Of a DNA stretch of 64,000 nt, positions 17,155 through 27,082 are shown in pieces. The notes below the pieces were generated by a model. The model was given only the letters and a program-made list of their open reading frames with translations. It was not told the DNA's origin and did not search any database. Numbering within the stretch: position 1 is the stretch's first letter; the number at the start of each line of letters is the position of its first letter. The DNA comes from Velocimicrobium porci (GTDB lineage Bacteria > Bacillota > Clostridia > Lachnospirales > Lachnospiraceae). The translations under genes and the position numbers were made by a program. The DNA lies in assembly GCF_009696045.1 (NCBI RefSeq), contig NZ_VUMT01000002.1, positions 124,001 to 188,000 on the forward strand, read 5' to 3'.

Positions 17155-19521
17155 CTAATTTTTCTCCTCTTTCCAGAACATTTTCAATGCCTCACAAATG
17201 TTTCTTTTGTTCACCAAAAGATTTGGAAACCATTCTCTCGGAAAAAGTGCAACATATTCTTCTTGCAGAAAACGACTATCCAGTAAAAGTATTGCTCCCT
17301 TATCTTCCATTGTACGGATTACCCTTCCTGCTGCCTGAAGCACCTTATTCATTCCAGGATACAAATAAGCATATTCAAATCCTTTTTGTTTCCTTTCCTG
17401 ATAATAGGAACGGAATAACTCCCGTTCATTACATACCATAGGAAGTCCGGTACCCACAATAACAGCACCAATCAGTCGATCCTTCTTTAGGTCGATTCCT
17501 TCACCAAAAATTCCACCCATTACACAAAATCCAATTCTAGTCATCGTTGGTTTTTCTTTAAAATAGGATAGAAATTCTTCTTTCTCTGGCTCCGTCATTG
17601 AATTCTTTTGAATATATAATTCTTTTTGTTCCGATAATTCCATATATTCTGCAATTTCATTCATCAACTGATAGGATGGAAAAAACACAAAATAATTTCC
17701 AACTTTTTCTTTCACAAATAAATTAATATATTCTGCTATCTTTTGATACTCTTTATCTGAGCGTCTGGAATACTTCGTACTCACATCATTTCCAATCATT
17801 AGAAGTCTTTGTTTTTCAGAAAATGGAGATGGTGCATAAATGGCATAATCCTCGCTGTCGCCGCCTAATTGTTCTTTATAATACTGAATTGGAAGTAGCG
17901 TGGCTGAAAAAAAGACTGCACTTCTCCCTTTTCCAATACAGGAACGAATCTGACCGGATGGATTCATACATTGCAGTGTAATACGAAACGCTCCGTCCTC
18001 TCTGTAATCCGTATAAACAATATAATTATCATCAATATAATCATAGATATTCATAAAATGACGCAAATCAAAATAAAATAACAATACGGTTTCCCGTTCA
18101 TCAAAATTAGAAAATTCTTTTAAAAATTCTTCCATCTCGGAGGTAAGACGTAGCAAGTGCAAATAAAAATTCCCTGTCTGATTAACAATACTACAATCGT
18201 CACATTGTCTTTTTAACTGCAGCATATCAAGGTTACAGGCATCCAAACGTTTCACTAATGTCTTTGAATACCCTTTCACAAGCCGACGTACTTCTAAAAT
18301 GTCTTCTTTATAAAGAACTGCGCTGTACATTGCTCTTGCCCGCTCAACCAGATTATGTGCCTCATCAATCAAAAAAACATAGTCATTTTTCTTCTCATTT
18401 GAAAAAAAGCGTTTTAAACTTACGTGCGGGTCAAATACATAATTATAATCACCTATAACAACATCTGCCCACGTTGTTATATCCAGACACATTTCAAATG
18501 GACAGACACAAAACCGTTCCGAATATTCTAATATTAACTCTCTTGTAATCTGATTCTGCTCCGTTAATAATGCAAACACCGCATCATTTACCCTGTCAAA
18601 ATGCCCTTTTGCTCTCTCACATGCAACAGGATTACATTCACACGTATCCATAACGCAAATTTTTTCTTTTGCAGTTATTGTCACATATTTTAATTCTGCC
18701 CCTTCTTCTATTAATCTTGAAAATGTTTCTTCTGCTACAGTTCTTGTAATTGTCTTTGCAGTCAAATAAAAAATCTTGCAGACAATTCCCTCTCCCATAG
18801 CTTTTACAGTAGGAAAAACGGTAGAAATTGTTTTTCCTACTCCTGTCGGAGCTTCAATATATAAGTTTTTATTGCGCAGTATCGTCCGATACACACCTTT
18901 TACCAATTCCTTTTGCCCTTTACGATATGCAAACGGAAATTGAGTTCTCTGAACCGACTGGTTCCTCTTCTGTATCCACTCATACTGCCAGCATGCCCAT
19001 TTTGCATATTCATCTGTCAGATGTAAAAACCATTGCTCTAATACTTTATAGTCATATTCTTCTACAAAATATTTTTTCATTTCTGTTTCAATATTGCAAT
19101 AGGTCATCTGTACTTTTATTTTATCAAGCGACTTTTTTTTCGCATAAATATATGCATAACACTTAGCCTGTGCCAAATGAATCCCAATTGGTTCTTTTAA
19201 ATAATCCAAGTCCATATAGATTGCCTTTATCTCATCAATTGTAACATCTTCTTCCTCAATAATTCCATCTGCCCTTCCTTCGACACAAAATTCCAGATGA
19301 TGTCCATCCCGCTCTACCGGAACAGTAATGGACAAAGGTACTTCTGCCTGATAACTTCTCCCCATGCTTTTTTGTATCTTTCTATGAATTCTACTGCCTT
19401 CCTGCATTGCATCCAATTCCGCTATGCCAACTATTCGGTTATCAATATCGCCAGAACGCATAATAAACTCTACTAAATTACGAACGGATATCTTAATAAG
19501 CTGTTCCATTTTTATGTCCAT
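17155..19521 (-). CDS. DinG/Rad3-like DNA helicase with N-terminal PD-(D/E)XK nuclease-like domain
   Basis: 788 residues. Residues 1-200 contain EGRADGIIEE and TIDEIKAIY, consistent with a Cas4/RecB-type nuclease core. The helicase follows with Walker A EAPTGVGKT, a cysteine set for a 4Fe-4S cluster (CVMDTCECNPVAC to CVCPFEMC), DEAH box FLIDEAHNL and motif VI QAAGRVIR. Such fusions act in DNA repair by unwinding and possibly cutting. The ATG at 19521 has a weak, distant ribosome site (AAAGGAG, 13 bases), so the start is less certain than the body. Confidence 0.88.
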   Translation of the reverse strand: MDIKMEQLIKISVRNLVEFIMRSGDIDNRIVGIAELDAMQEGSRIHRKIQKSMGRSYQAEVPLSITVPVERDGHHLEFCVEGRADGIIEEEDVTIDEIKAIYMDLDYLKEPIGIHLAQAKCYAYIYAKKKSLDKIKVQMTYCNIETEMKKYFVEEYDYKVLEQWFLHLTDEYAKWACWQYEWIQKRNQSVQRTQFPFAYRKGQKELVKGVYRTILRNKNLYIEAPTGVGKTISTVFPTVKAMGEGIVCKIFYLTAKTITRTVAEETFSRLIEEGAELKYVTITAKEKICVMDTCECNPVACERAKGHFDRVNDAVFALLTEQNQITRELILEYSERFCVCPFEMCLDITTWADVVIGDYNYVFDPHVSLKRFFSNEKKNDYVFLIDEAHNLVERARAMYSAVLYKEDILEVRRLVKGYSKTLVKRLDACNLDMLQLKRQCDDCSIVNQTGNFYLHLLRLTSEMEEFLKEFSNFDERETVLLFYFDLRHFMNIYDYIDDNYIVYTDYREDGAFRITLQCMNPSGQIRSCIGKGRSAVFFSATLLPIQYYKEQLGGDSEDYAIYAPSPFSEKQRLLMIGNDVSTKYSRRSDKEYQKIAEYINLFVKEKVGNYFVFFPSYQLMNEIAEYMELSEQKELYIQKNSMTEPEKEEFLSYFKEKPTMTRIGFCVMGGIFGEGIDLKKDRLIGAVIVGTGLPMVCNERELFRSYYQERKQKGFEYAYLYPGMNKVLQAAGRVIRTMEDKGAILLLDSRFLQEEYVALFPREWFPNLLVNKRNICEALKMFWKEEKN

Positions 19522-19697
19522 ACATGTCGCAAATCTCCTTTCTCTTTATTTGCAGGCTATATTATTTTTTGCAACTCTCTCTACTATCTTCCCATACCCC
19601 CTGTATAAAAGCAATATATTTTTCTTGCTTTTTCCTGCTATATCTGTTAAATTCATATTAGAATATCTATTCAATAATTATAAAGAGAGGTACTATA

Positions 19698-20057
19698 ATG
19701 AGTGAACATAATCACGAACACGAATGTGGCTGCGGTTGCGGCTGTGGACATGACCACGAACATGAAGAGCAAATGACAGTTACTTTAACATTAGATGACG
19801 GAAGCGAATTAGAATGTTTAGTATTAACAATCTTCCCTGTTGGAGAACACCAATATATTGCCCTTCTTCCATTAAATGAAGAAAATGAAGAAGAACAGGG
19901 CGAAGTTTATTTATACCGTTTCGAAGAATTAGAAAACGGAGAAATTGAACTTCAAAATATCGAAGAAGATGACGAATACGAAGCTGTAGCGGATGCATTT
20001 GATGAATTTTTAGATGCAGAAGAATTTGATGAAATGTTTGACGAAGACGAAGAATAG
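19698..20057 (+). CDS. DUF1292 family protein with His/Cys-rich N-terminus
   Basis: 119 residues. The N-terminal 25 residues alternate His, Glu and Cys (HNHEHECGCGCGCGHDHEHE), a probable metal-binding tail. DUF1292 follows (TVTLTLDDGSELECLVLTIF, QYIALLPL, GEVYLYRFEE), with a very acidic C-terminus. Function unknown in the family. GAGAGG precedes the ATG by eight bases. Single gene with its own terminator; a weak promoter (TTGCTT at 19625, TAAATT at 19648, 17-base spacer) lies upstream. Confidence 0.85.
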   Translation: MSEHNHEHECGCGCGCGHDHEHEEQMTVTLTLDDGSELECLVLTIFPVGEHQYIALLPLNEENEEEQGEVYLYRFEELENGEIELQNIEEDDEYEAVADAFDEFLDAEEFDEMFDEDEE

Positions 20058-20096
20058 AATTGTCATTTTGTGAAAAACATGTAAAGTGTATTGTAT

Positions 20097-20138
20097 AATA
20101 GAGTGATTACATATTTTTATGTAACCACTCTATTATTT
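20097..20138 (+). terminator. Terminator of the DUF1292 gene
   Basis: 16-bp arms with a single mismatch (20097-20112 and 20119-20134), followed by ATTTTA. Confidence 0.75.
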
Positions 20139-20222
20139 TAGGCTTCAATTCCGTCAAGTTCACCGATGACATACTTGTTATGGGAACCCATTCCAATTAT
20201 CGAAATATATTACACTTTTATT

Positions 20223-22064
20223 TCAAAAATTTTCTCGATTTTTTTCTATCAGCTCATATACAAACCTAGACGGCTCTAATTTTTTATTATACCGCTCTTT
20301 TGAATAATAAATATACAACTTACGCTTTGCCCTTGTCATTGCAACATAAAATAATCTTCTTTCTTCTTCTAAATCAGCTTGTACCGATGCTTTATTATGT
20401 GGCATTACCCCTTCATTGGCATCAATAATAAATACCGTGTCATATTCCAATCCTTTTGAACGATGCATTGTTTCCATAACAACAGCGTCTTCTTCTTTTT
20501 TATCCTGCTTTTTTTGCGCTTCCAGCTCTTTTTTGTACTCTTCCATATGTAAAAACCATTCTTCGTATGTTTTTAATGGTCTGCATCCTTCCAGTAATTC
20601 ATCCAGCACCTCATATAATTCTTCTACCCGAATTCTTCTATAATCGGCGTATTCCTGCAAATAATCATCGTATCCAATACTTTTTCGAATATATTGAATT
20701 GCTGCATAAGGTGGTTGGTCTTTTAACCACTCCATATCATATTCCCAGTCATCAATCCGATCCAGCATATATTTTTTATCCTGGTAAAAAATTCTTAAAT
20801 CTTCAAAAGAAACCTCGGGATATTCAAATGCCTCCCTGCTTATGTATCTTTTGGGACGATTTGCAATCCGAAGAAAATACTTACGTTCTCTGTTTCCCAT
20901 TGCAATCTTAATATAGCTAATTATATCTCTTGCAATCCAGTGATCATAAATATTAGGAATACTATCCTGCATACAAAATGGAATATTATAAAGCATAAGA
21001 AGTTCCATTAATGCCCTTGGTTGAGAATTTGTCCGAAAAAGGATTGCAATTTCCTTATATGGTACCCCACTTTCATGAAGCGTAATAATTCTCTCTACAA
21101 CTCTCTTATTTTGCTCCCTCATTGTGGAAAATCCAACGACCGACACAGGTTCTCCTTCTTTTTGATTGGCATAAATTTTCTTTTCAAATCGTTTTTCATT
21201 ATTCGATACAACCTTTAGTGCTGCCTCTACAATTGGCTTTCCTGAACGATAATTTACATCAAGCAAGACTTTTTTTGTATCTTTAAAATCATCTTCAAAG
21301 TGAAGCATAATCTCAGGCTTTGCTCCTCTAAAGCGGTAAATTGATTGATCATCATCACCTACAATAAACAAATTCCTATGCGGTTCTACCAACATTTTTA
21401 CAATTTCATATTGTATCTTACTAATATCTTGAAACTCGTCAATTAATACATACTCAAACTGACTCTGCCACATTGCCAGTATATCCCCACGCTGACTGAG
21501 CAAGTCATAACAATACACAAGCATATCATCAAAATCAAGCATATGTTTTTGCCGTAACATTGTATTGTAATCGTTTAAAATATCACGAAATATATCTGCT
21601 GCACAATTAGACGAATAATAATGTTCTAGTGGCATCATTTCTCCTTTTACAAGACTGATTTCACTTTCTAAATCAGAAATAAACTCTGCCTCATCTTGTA
21701 TATCAAGTTGATATTTTGATAGAATATCGCGGAAGAATTGCCGTTTCTGCTCCACTCGGATAATTTGATTTGGTGAATAATGATATGCATGTTTCAAGAT
21801 AGAAAAAAAGATTGCATGAAAAGTTCCAAACTGCACAGGAGCATAACTACCATTCATTTTTTGTAGAAAACGTTGTTTCATCTCGACTGCTGCTGCCTTT
21901 GTAAATGTAACAACTAATACCTTTCTGGGATTTACACCCAGTTCTACTAATCGCTTCGCACGCTCTGTAATCACCGCAGTTTTACCGGAACCGGGCCCAG
22001 CTAATACAAGCATGGGTCCGTCCTTATGTTCAATGGCTTCTTTCTGTGCACCATTAAAATTCAT
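20223..22064 (-). CDS. UvrD/PcrA-like superfamily 1 DNA helicase
   Basis: 613 residues, shorter than PcrA/UvrD (about 720-740), lacking the usual C-terminal extension. All core motifs are visible: GPGSGKT (motif I), VTFTKAAA, DEFQDIS (II), GDDDQSIYRFRGA (III), LLDVNYRS (IV), TMHRSKGLEYD (V) and VAMTRAKRKLYI (VI). It would translocate 3'-5' on ssDNA in repair. It lies 32 bases downstream of gltX on the same strand and probably shares its promoter. Confidence 0.92.
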   Translation of the reverse strand: MNFNGAQKEAIEHKDGPMLVLAGPGSGKTAVITERAKRLVELGVNPRKVLVVTFTKAAAVEMKQRFLQKMNGSYAPVQFGTFHAIFFSILKHAYHYSPNQIIRVEQKRQFFRDILSKYQLDIQDEAEFISDLESEISLVKGEMMPLEHYYSSNCAADIFRDILNDYNTMLRQKHMLDFDDMLVYCYDLLSQRGDILAMWQSQFEYVLIDEFQDISKIQYEIVKMLVEPHRNLFIVGDDDQSIYRFRGAKPEIMLHFEDDFKDTKKVLLDVNYRSGKPIVEAALKVVSNNEKRFEKKIYANQKEGEPVSVVGFSTMREQNKRVVERIITLHESGVPYKEIAILFRTNSQPRALMELLMLYNIPFCMQDSIPNIYDHWIARDIISYIKIAMGNRERKYFLRIANRPKRYISREAFEYPEVSFEDLRIFYQDKKYMLDRIDDWEYDMEWLKDQPPYAAIQYIRKSIGYDDYLQEYADYRRIRVEELYEVLDELLEGCRPLKTYEEWFLHMEEYKKELEAQKKQDKKEEDAVVMETMHRSKGLEYDTVFIIDANEGVMPHNKASVQADLEEERRLFYVAMTRAKRKLYIYYSKERYNKKLEPSRFVYELIEKNRENF

Positions 22065-22096
22065 TTTATATCTCCTATATTTCCTACTATAACTCT

Positions 22097-23566
22097 TTAC
22101 TGTAATTCATTTTCTAATTTAGAGATTGCCGCTTTAATTCTCTTTACGGATTCATTTTTCCCAACAATTTCCATAATTTCAGTTGCACCACCTGGTGTCA
22201 TCTGTTTTCCGGAAACCGCTGTACGAATTGGCCACATTGCGTATCCATTTTTACAGCCTTTTTGCTCCACATATTTTACCAAAGAAGCATATAATGCATC
22301 ATTGCTATAATCTTCCTGAGCTTCAAAAATTGGAAGTAACTCTTTTAATACTTCCAAAGAAGTTTCAGGTGTTGTTTTCATTTTTTTATGGCGATACATT
22401 TCAATATCATATTCCGGAACTTCTTCAAAGAAATCAATCAAATCTTTAATATCTGGGAAAATCTCAATTCTTGTCTTTACTAATTCTGCAATTTTCTTTA
22501 AATCAATATCTTTTGTGATTACCTCTTTTATATAAGGCTCAGCCATAGAATAGAAGCGATCAAAATCCATTGCTTTCATATATTCGCCGTTCATCCATTT
22601 TAATTTTACCATGTCAAAAACAGCCGGTGATTTGTTGATTCGATGATAATCAAATGCTTCCACCAATTCTTCTAATGAAAAAATCTCTCTGTCTTCTGCA
22701 GGACTCCATCCAAGTAATGCAACAAAGTTTACAATTGCTTCTGTCAAAAATCCCTGATCTAACAAGTCTTCAAAAGAAGAATGTCCACTACGTTTGCTTA
22801 ATTTCTTATGTTCTTCATTTGTGATTGTTGGACAATGTACATATACAGGTACTTCCCATCCAAATGCTTCATAAAGACGGTTGTATTTTGGAGAAGAAGA
22901 TAAATATTCATTTCCCCTTACAACATGCGTAATCTTCATTAAATGGTCATCTACGACATTGGCAAAATTATAAGTTGGATAGCCATCTGATTTAATTAAA
23001 ATCATATCATCTAATTCTGAGTTTTCTACTGTGATATCTCCATAAATTACATCTGAAAATGTAGTAGAACCTTCTGTTGGGTTATTTTGACGAATTACAT
23101 AAGGAATTCCCGCTTCCAGATTTTTCTCAACTTCTTCTTTTGATAAATGAAGACAATGCTTGTCGTATTTTGCAATTCCCTCTCCATTTTCATCTGTTTC
23201 AGAAGTTTTCAAGCTCTCGAGTCTTTCCTTTGTACAAAAGCAATAGTATGCCTCTCCCTTTTCAACTAATTGTTTCGCATATTCTAAATAAAGTCCTTGT
23301 GCCTGACGTTCACTTTGTACGTATGGACCATATCCACCATCCTTATCTGGTCCTTCATCATGAATAAGACCTGTTTTTTCCATTGTACGATAGATAATTT
23401 CAAGTGCACCTTCCATAAACCGTTCCTGGTCAGTATCTTCGATTCGAAGCAGGAAATCTCCTCCTTCGTGTTTTGCGATTAAATATGCGTATAAAGCCGT
23501 TCTTAAATTACCAACATGCATACGTCCGGTTGGACTTGGTGCAAATCTCGTTCTAATCTTTCCCAT
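22097..23566 (-). CDS. gltX: Glutamate-tRNA ligase
   Basis: 489 residues, normal class Ia GluRS length. Charges tRNA-Glu (and possibly tRNA-Gln in organisms using GatCAB). The HIGH-like motif is [11 protein letters not shown] at residues 9-19 and the KMSKS-like motif is KKLSKRSG near residue 240. The C-terminal anticodon-binding domain is complete. The ATG at 23566 follows GAAAGG by about 12 bases. A good promoter lies upstream. Confidence 0.96.
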   Translation of the reverse strand: MGKIRTRFAPSPTGRMHVGNLRTALYAYLIAKHEGGDFLLRIEDTDQERFMEGALEIIYRTMEKTGLIHDEGPDKDGGYGPYVQSERQAQGLYLEYAKQLVEKGEAYYCFCTKERLESLKTSETDENGEGIAKYDKHCLHLSKEEVEKNLEAGIPYVIRQNNPTEGSTTFSDVIYGDITVENSELDDMILIKSDGYPTYNFANVVDDHLMKITHVVRGNEYLSSSPKYNRLYEAFGWEVPVYVHCPTITNEEHKKLSKRSGHSSFEDLLDQGFLTEAIVNFVALLGWSPAEDREIFSLEELVEAFDYHRINKSPAVFDMVKLKWMNGEYMKAMDFDRFYSMAEPYIKEVITKDIDLKKIAELVKTRIEIFPDIKDLIDFFEEVPEYDIEMYRHKKMKTTPETSLEVLKELLPIFEAQEDYSNDALYASLVKYVEQKGCKNGYAMWPIRTAVSGKQMTPGGATEIMEIVGKNESVKRIKAAISKLENELQ

Positions 23567-23629
23567 TTCTATTCAGTACCTTTCTTTCTATATATTTTTT
23601 ATTTATAAAGCAAATTCGCAACTCATTAG

Positions 23630-23658
23630 ATTATATACCAAAAGCCTATTATTTTCAA
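23630..23658 (-). promoter_or_regulatory. gltX promoter
   Basis: Minus-strand -35 TTGAAA (23653-23658), 17-base spacer, -10 TATAAT (23630-23635), about 60 bases before gltX. Confidence 0.7.
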
Positions 23659-23671
23659 TGTTCCCAAAATC

Positions 23672-23858
23672 ATTTTTTGAACAAAGTGGACAAGTCTACC
23701 TCTACTCCCTATATCTCTCACTCATGAGGGACTTGCTCCACTTTGCGTGCCAGATGCGTGTTGCATGCTTTTTGCAACAATACTCCTTTCGCATCAGTGC
23801 ACATCCTCACGGAGCTTTTTTGCTTTATAGGAGACGAACTTTCCTATAAAGCAAAAAA
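23672..23858. ncRNA. Structured intergenic element of unknown family
   Basis: Between the gltX promoter and the next gene lies strongly structured sequence. CAAAGTGGACAAGTC (23682-23696) pairs with the GACTTGCTCCACTTTG segment ending near 23745 with one bulge. A TTGCATGC-TTTT-TGCAA hairpin, a CTCC...GGAG stem followed by six T, and a 17-bp hairpin (23816-23832 with 23842-23858) follow. No ORF of substance is present. It could be a small RNA or an intergenic repeat; I recognise no named class. Confidence 0.4.
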
Positions 23859-23893
23859 GCCGGCTACATCCAAAAGATATTGTGGCCGGCTTC
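23859..23893 (-). terminator. Terminator of the cytidylate-kinase-like gene
   Basis: GAAGCCGGC...GCCGGCTT stem on the minus strand followed by six T, 12 bases past the stop codon at 23905. Confidence 0.8.
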
Positions 23894-23904
23894 TCTTCAT
23901 TTCA

Positions 23905-24513
23905 CTATTCTTTTAAAAATTCTGCAATTAATTCAACATTTCGTTCAATTGAATGTTTATCTGTACGAAGTACCAAGTCATAGTTACCTATACTTCCCCA
24001 TTTTTCACTTGTGTGGTAATTGTAATAATTCGCACGTCTTTTATCAAACTTTACAACTTCCTCTGCTGCTTTTTCTTTTGTAATTCCGTATAATTTTGTT
24101 GCGCGGTCAATTCTAAAATCTAATGATGCCTGTAAGAAAACACTTACCATATTCGGGTCTTCTTTCAAAATATAATCGGCACATCTTCCAACAATAACGC
24201 ATGGACCTTCAGCGGCAACTTTACGAATTATGTTGGATTGAGCTAAAAAGATTCGATCATCAATTGACAAGCTGGAAAATCCAAAATCTTGACTGCCATA
24301 CGCATTCATGCCCATTGCAATCGAATATAACAAACTGTTTGTCGCTTTTTCTTCTGCTCTCTCAAATGCTACCTCTGCAAAACCACTTTCCTTGGCAGCT
24401 ATTGTAATTAATTCTTTATCGTAGAACTTAATATCAAGCTTCTTCGCTAATTTTTCACCGATTTCCCGACCACCACTTCCGTATTGTCTGGTAATCGTAA
24501 TTATTTTATTCAT
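23905..24513 (-). CDS. Cytidylate kinase-like family protein
   Basis: 202 residues with an N-terminal P-loop variant ITRQYGSGGREIGEKLA and the FYDKELI segment typical of the cytidylate kinase-like family. True CMP kinases carry G-S-G-K-T/S here; this protein has GSGGRE, so canonical CMP kinase activity is uncertain. Later segments IVGRCADYIL and FDKRRANYYNYHT fit the family. Single gene with its own terminator. Confidence 0.8.
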   Translation of the reverse strand: MNKIITITRQYGSGGREIGEKLAKKLDIKFYDKELITIAAKESGFAEVAFERAEEKATNSLLYSIAMGMNAYGSQDFGFSSLSIDDRIFLAQSNIIRKVAAEGPCVIVGRCADYILKEDPNMVSVFLQASLDFRIDRATKLYGITKEKAAEEVVKFDKRRANYYNYHTSEKWGSIGNYDLVLRTDKHSIERNVELIAEFLKE

Positions 24514-24605
24514 ATCAATGCCCCCATTCGCGACTGCACATGCTGTTCTTATTTATATTGATGTTATAATTATATCATATTTTTCAAATTATGCAAAAAC
24601 TTTTT

Positions 24606-26195
24606 CTAATTACGGCCAAATTCGCTCAATTCCAATCCTTCATTTCTTTCCTGTACTGTTTTAATACTCCATGGATGAGTAAAAATAAGTAATGGATTGC
24701 CTTTTAAGTCTTTTATTTTCTTTGTATCCGATGTTACACTTAGTTTACTTACATCAATCTCTTTATTTTCAATCCAGCGGATATGCTCATAAGGTAATGG
24801 TTCCAGTCGGATTTCAACGCTATATTCTGATTCCAAACGATATTTCAATACATCAAACTGAAGAACTCCTACAACCCCTACAATAATCTCTTCCATTCCT
24901 GTGTTATATTCCTGAAAAATCTGAATGGCACCTTCCTGTGCTATCTGCTCAATTCCTTTGATGAATTGTTTTCTCTTCATCGTATCAACCTGGCGTACCT
25001 TTGCAAAATGCTCTGGTGCAAACGTTGGAATTCCCTCATATGCAAACTTATTCTTGCCGGTGCATAATGTATCTCCGATTGAAAAAATACCCGGATCAAA
25101 TACTCCAATAATATCTCCGGCATACGCTTCTTCTACATGTTTTCTCTCCTGTGCCATCATTTGCTGTGGCTGGGACAGACGTATCTTTTTTCCTCCCTGA
25201 GTATGATATACTTCCATACCAGCTTCAAACTTACCAGAACAAATTCTCATAAATGCAATTCTATCTCTATGTGCTTTATTCATATTAGCCTGAATCTTAA
25301 AGACAAAAGCAGAAAAGTCTTCACTAAAAGGATTAATCTCTCCAATATCCGATTTTCTTGAAAGAGGTGATGTTGTCATATCAAGGAAATGCTTTAAAAA
25401 AGTTTCTACCCCAAAGTTGGTCAATGCAGAACCGAAAAATACCGGTGAAAGCTTACCTGCACGTACCCGTTCCATATCAAATTCATCACTTGCACCATCT
25501 AACAGTTCAATTTCTTCCATTAATATATCATGATTTACTTTACCAATCAGCTCATCAACCCGGTCATCACCAAGAGATACCTCTACTGTATCCACTTCTT
25601 TTTGCCCATTATTTGCAGCAGTGAATCTTGCAATTGTTTTTGTCTGTCTGTCATAAACACCTTTAAAATTCTTTCCTGAACCAATTGGCCAGTTAATTGG
25701 ACAGGTGCGAATCCCTAATACATTTTCAATCTCATCAATTAATTCAAATGGATCATTCGCTTCTCTATCCATTTTATTGATAAATGTAAAAATTGGTATT
25801 CCTCTCATTACACAAACCTTAAATAATTTAATCGTCTGTGCCTCAACACCCTTTGAACCATCAATTACCATCACAGCGGAATCCGCTGCCATTAATGTAC
25901 GATAAGTATCCTCTGAGAAATCCTGATGTCCTGGTGTATCTAATATATTAATACAATATCCATCATAATTAAACTGCATAACAGAAGAGGTAACAGAAAT
26001 TCCTCTCTCTTTTTCAATTTCCATCCAGTCGGATACCGCATGTTTTGCAGTCTTACGTCCTTTTACAGAGCCTGCAAGATTAATTGCTCCACCATATAAT
26101 AAAAATTTCTCTGTCAATGTTGTTTTACCTGCATCCGGATGTGAGATGATGGCAAACGTTCTTCTTTTTTCTATCTCTTTCTTTAAGTCAGCCAA
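24606..26195 (-). CDS. prfC: Peptide chain release factor 3
   Basis: 529 residues, standard RF3 length. Ribosome-associated GTPase that recycles RF1/RF2 after termination. G1 is SHPDAGKTTLTEK (residues 18-30), G3 DTPGHQDFSEDTYRTL, G4 NKMDR, and the RF3 C-terminal domain follows (GVVGVLQFDVLKYRLESEY). Start ATG at 26195 follows GGAGGAATT. It has a near-consensus promoter of its own. Confidence 0.96.
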   Translation of the reverse strand: MADLKKEIEKRRTFAIISHPDAGKTTLTEKFLLYGGAINLAGSVKGRKTAKHAVSDWMEIEKERGISVTSSVMQFNYDGYCINILDTPGHQDFSEDTYRTLMAADSAVMVIDGSKGVEAQTIKLFKVCVMRGIPIFTFINKMDREANDPFELIDEIENVLGIRTCPINWPIGSGKNFKGVYDRQTKTIARFTAANNGQKEVDTVEVSLGDDRVDELIGKVNHDILMEEIELLDGASDEFDMERVRAGKLSPVFFGSALTNFGVETFLKHFLDMTTSPLSRKSDIGEINPFSEDFSAFVFKIQANMNKAHRDRIAFMRICSGKFEAGMEVYHTQGGKKIRLSQPQQMMAQERKHVEEAYAGDIIGVFDPGIFSIGDTLCTGKNKFAYEGIPTFAPEHFAKVRQVDTMKRKQFIKGIEQIAQEGAIQIFQEYNTGMEEIIVGVVGVLQFDVLKYRLESEYSVEIRLEPLPYEHIRWIENKEIDVSKLSVTSDTKKIKDLKGNPLLIFTHPWSIKTVQERNEGLELSEFGRN

Positions 26196-26230
26196 AATAA
26201 TTCCTCCTAATTTCTTGTAACCACCCGTTC

Positions 26231-26259
26231 ATTCTATCGAAAACACAGTAGCTTGTCAA
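26231..26259 (-). promoter_or_regulatory. prfC promoter
   Basis: Minus-strand -35 TTGACA (26254-26259), 17-base spacer, -10 TAGAAT (26231-26236). Confidence 0.7.
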
Positions 26260-26268
26260 GAAACGGAT

Positions 26269-26691
26269 TTATTGAAAAAAAACAAAGGGACGGGATAATT
26301 CCAATTCTTTCTTTAATTGAATGATTTTTGTTTCAATCTCCTCTATTATTTGCATGAATTCTTTATCCGATTTGTCTGTTGGATCATCCAACCCCCAATT
26401 ATCATCAAATGGTCTTTCAACAAAAGGGCACCCCACATTACATCCCATTGAAATTGCTATATCCGGCTTTGGAATATCGGAAATCAATTTTGAATACTGC
26501 GTCTTTTCCATGTCTATGCCATATAATTGTTTCATAATACGAACTGCATCTTGGTTAATTCGAGGCTTTGTTTCCGTTCCTGCCGAATAACTTTCAAACA
26601 CATCAAAAGCGAAATGCTTTCCTAATGCCTCTGCAATCTGGCTTCGACAAGAATTATGAACACAAATAAATGCTACTTTTGGTTTTCTCAT
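26269..26691 (-). CDS. arsC: Thioredoxin-coupled arsenate reductase / low-MW tyrosine phosphatase-fold protein
   Basis: 140 residues with the phosphatase loop CVHNSCRSQ (CX5R) at residues 10-16 and GCNVGCP near residue 80, which supplies the two extra cysteines used by thioredoxin-type ArsC for the disulphide cascade. It would reduce arsenate to arsenite. Last gene of the arsR-permease-thioredoxin operon, 31 bases after the thioredoxin gene, a context that supports the assignment. Substrate specificity is inferred. Confidence 0.87.
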   Translation of the reverse strand: MRKPKVAFICVHNSCRSQIAEALGKHFAFDVFESYSAGTETKPRINQDAVRIMKQLYGIDMEKTQYSKLISDIPKPDIAISMGCNVGCPFVERPFDDNWGLDDPTDKSDKEFMQIIEEIETKIIQLKKELELSRPFVFFQ

Positions 26692-26722
26692 AATAGAAAT
26701 TTCCCTTTCATTTCATAAATGA

Positions 26723-27070
26723 CTATACCCTTACCTTATTCAAAATATCAATGACTTCGTCTTTTTTTAAAACTTTTCCATAAGACACAACCTTTCCATC
26801 TACTACCAATGCAGGGGTAGTCATAACCCCATAAGCAGCTATTTTTTCAAATTCTCTAACATGGTCAATCGTGGTATCCATTCCTAATTCAGAAAGTGCC
26901 TTAATAGTAACTTCTTCAAGTTGATTGCACTTGTCGCAACCACCACCTAATATTTTCACGTCTTGTTGCTTCTTTTTTGTTTCTGTCTGTTCCATTGTTT
27001 CCAAAGTGCAATTTTCACAACAACTGCTGTCTTTTTCTGATTTCTTTTTACCTAATCCAAATAATGCCAT
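26723..27070 (-). CDS. Thioredoxin-like redox protein (CXXC)
   Basis: 115 residues. An N-terminal Cys-containing tail (SSCCENCTLE) precedes a glutaredoxin/thioredoxin-fold domain with the active site GGCDKCNQL near residue 45 and the cis-Pro region GVMTTPALVVDGKVVSYG. This 'redox-active disulphide protein 2' type is commonly found beside ArsP/DUF318 permeases. It could supply reducing power to ArsC or handle metalloid-thiol intermediates. It lies 12 bases after the permease gene. Confidence 0.85.
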   Translation of the reverse strand: MALFGLGKKKSEKDSSCCENCTLETMEQTETKKKQQDVKILGGGCDKCNQLEEVTIKALSELGMDTTIDHVREFEKIAAYGVMTTPALVVDGKVVSYGKVLKKDEVIDILNKVRV

Positions 27071-27082
27071 TTCTTTACCCTC

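Noticed and set aside
20143-20215. A 23-codon minus-strand frame ending VIGELDGIEA downstream of the UvrD-like gene
   Set aside because: It looks protein-like but has no ribosome site, is very short and matches no family I know.
23567-23860. T-box or other amino-acid riboswitch leader for gltX
   Set aside because: No T-box AGGGTGGAACCGCG-like core is present and the gltX promoter lies downstream of the structured part.
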